NCBI GenBank assembly: GCA_947174985.1
Contig: CAMWLB010000220.1
Coordinates: 1 to 5,321 of the forward strand
Length of the DNA: 5,321 nucleotides
Origin: an uncultured Lachnospiraceae bacterium
Lineage (GTDB): Bacteria > Bacillota > Clostridia > Lachnospirales > Lachnospiraceae
Direction of reading: 5' to 3'
The notes beneath the pieces are model-generated. The model was given only the letters and a program-made list of their open reading frames with translations. It was not told the origin of the DNA and ran no database searches. The translations under genes were made by a program, and so were the position numbers. Of the stretch, positions 5,121-5,321 are shown piece by piece. Each line of letters begins with the position of its first letter. The first letter of the stretch is position 1.

Positions 5121-5321
5121 TTATTGTTCAAAATCTAATTGAACTAACTTCTTTCCATTCGGTAGTGGATTTTCTATCTGCGCGATTCGTTTATATCCAA
5201 TACCTTTCAACGTCTGAATCAAAAATTCCTCTTCCACTTGCGTATGAACTTTATCAAGATTATCAAATACATGGATATATGGCGAATCGGATATCCAACT
5301 GTTATCTACATTTATTTGAAT
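5121..5321 (-). CDS. Unidentified protein, C-terminal 66 residues (5' end off window)
   Basis: The minus strand is open from the right edge of the window to the TAA at 5123-5121 in one frame. It encodes a plausible soluble C-terminus: SPYIHVFDNLDKVHTQVEEE (residues 13-32 of the visible part), then FLIQTLKGIGYKRIAQIE (33-50) and the end KKLVQLDFEQ (57-66). The predicted pattern is a helix over the acidic and LIQTLKG stretch followed by two short strands, with no membrane segment. I do not recognise a family. It is on the same strand as everything else and ends 101 nt before the BltD-like acetyltransferase, so a common transcript is possible but not shown. Confidence 0.6.
   Translation of the reverse strand: MQINVDNSWISDSPYIHVFDNLDKVHTQVEEEFLIQTLKGIGYKRIAQIENPLPNGKKLVQLDFEQ

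Overview
The window reads as a piece of a Clostridia chromosome (Bacillota; probably a Lachnospiraceae-like gut anaerobe). The evidence is strong GGAGG ribosome binding sites, an L-box lysine riboswitch with an intrinsic terminator in front of dapA, and a DapA sequence of the clostridial type. Every gene I can support lies on the minus strand, so the reading order runs from position 5321 down to 1. I see no tRNA, rRNA, CRISPR array, transposase or integrase.

Core block (1-1744): a lysine/diaminopimelate operon. A promoter (TTGACA, 17 nt, TATCAT) drives a leader containing a lysine riboswitch and a terminator. Then come dapA (294 aa, complete) and, 13 nt later, dapB (first 178 residues; the rest is off the left edge). 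DapA condenses pyruvate with aspartate semialdehyde and DapB reduces the product, so the pair feeds lysine and cell-wall diaminopimelate synthesis. The riboswitch would stop transcription when lysine is plentiful.

Accessory block (1782-5321): small genes that are mostly more AT-rich. In reading order they are the 3' end of an unidentified gene (5121-5321), a GNAT acetyltransferase (4582-5019), an open frame with no start codon that looks like a broken gene of an unnamed family (4181-4501), a second GNAT acetyltransferase (3639-4148), a half-size FUSC/aromatic-acid-exporter-like membrane protein (3043-3600), a four-helix small membrane protein starting 1 nt after it (2673-3041), and a nucleotidyltransferase-fold protein (1782-2564) with its own extended -10 promoter. 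Two acetyltransferases, a nucleotidyltransferase and a possible efflux-type protein suggest small-molecule modification or export, but no substrate can be read from the sequence.

The clearest results are the lysine riboswitch with a traceable terminator/antiterminator pair, a perfect inverted repeat over the dapA -10 region, and the hidden start-less coding frame between the two acetyltransferases. I see no convincing wholly new multi-gene system. The tightly coupled membrane-protein pair and the unnamed broken gene are the least explained parts.
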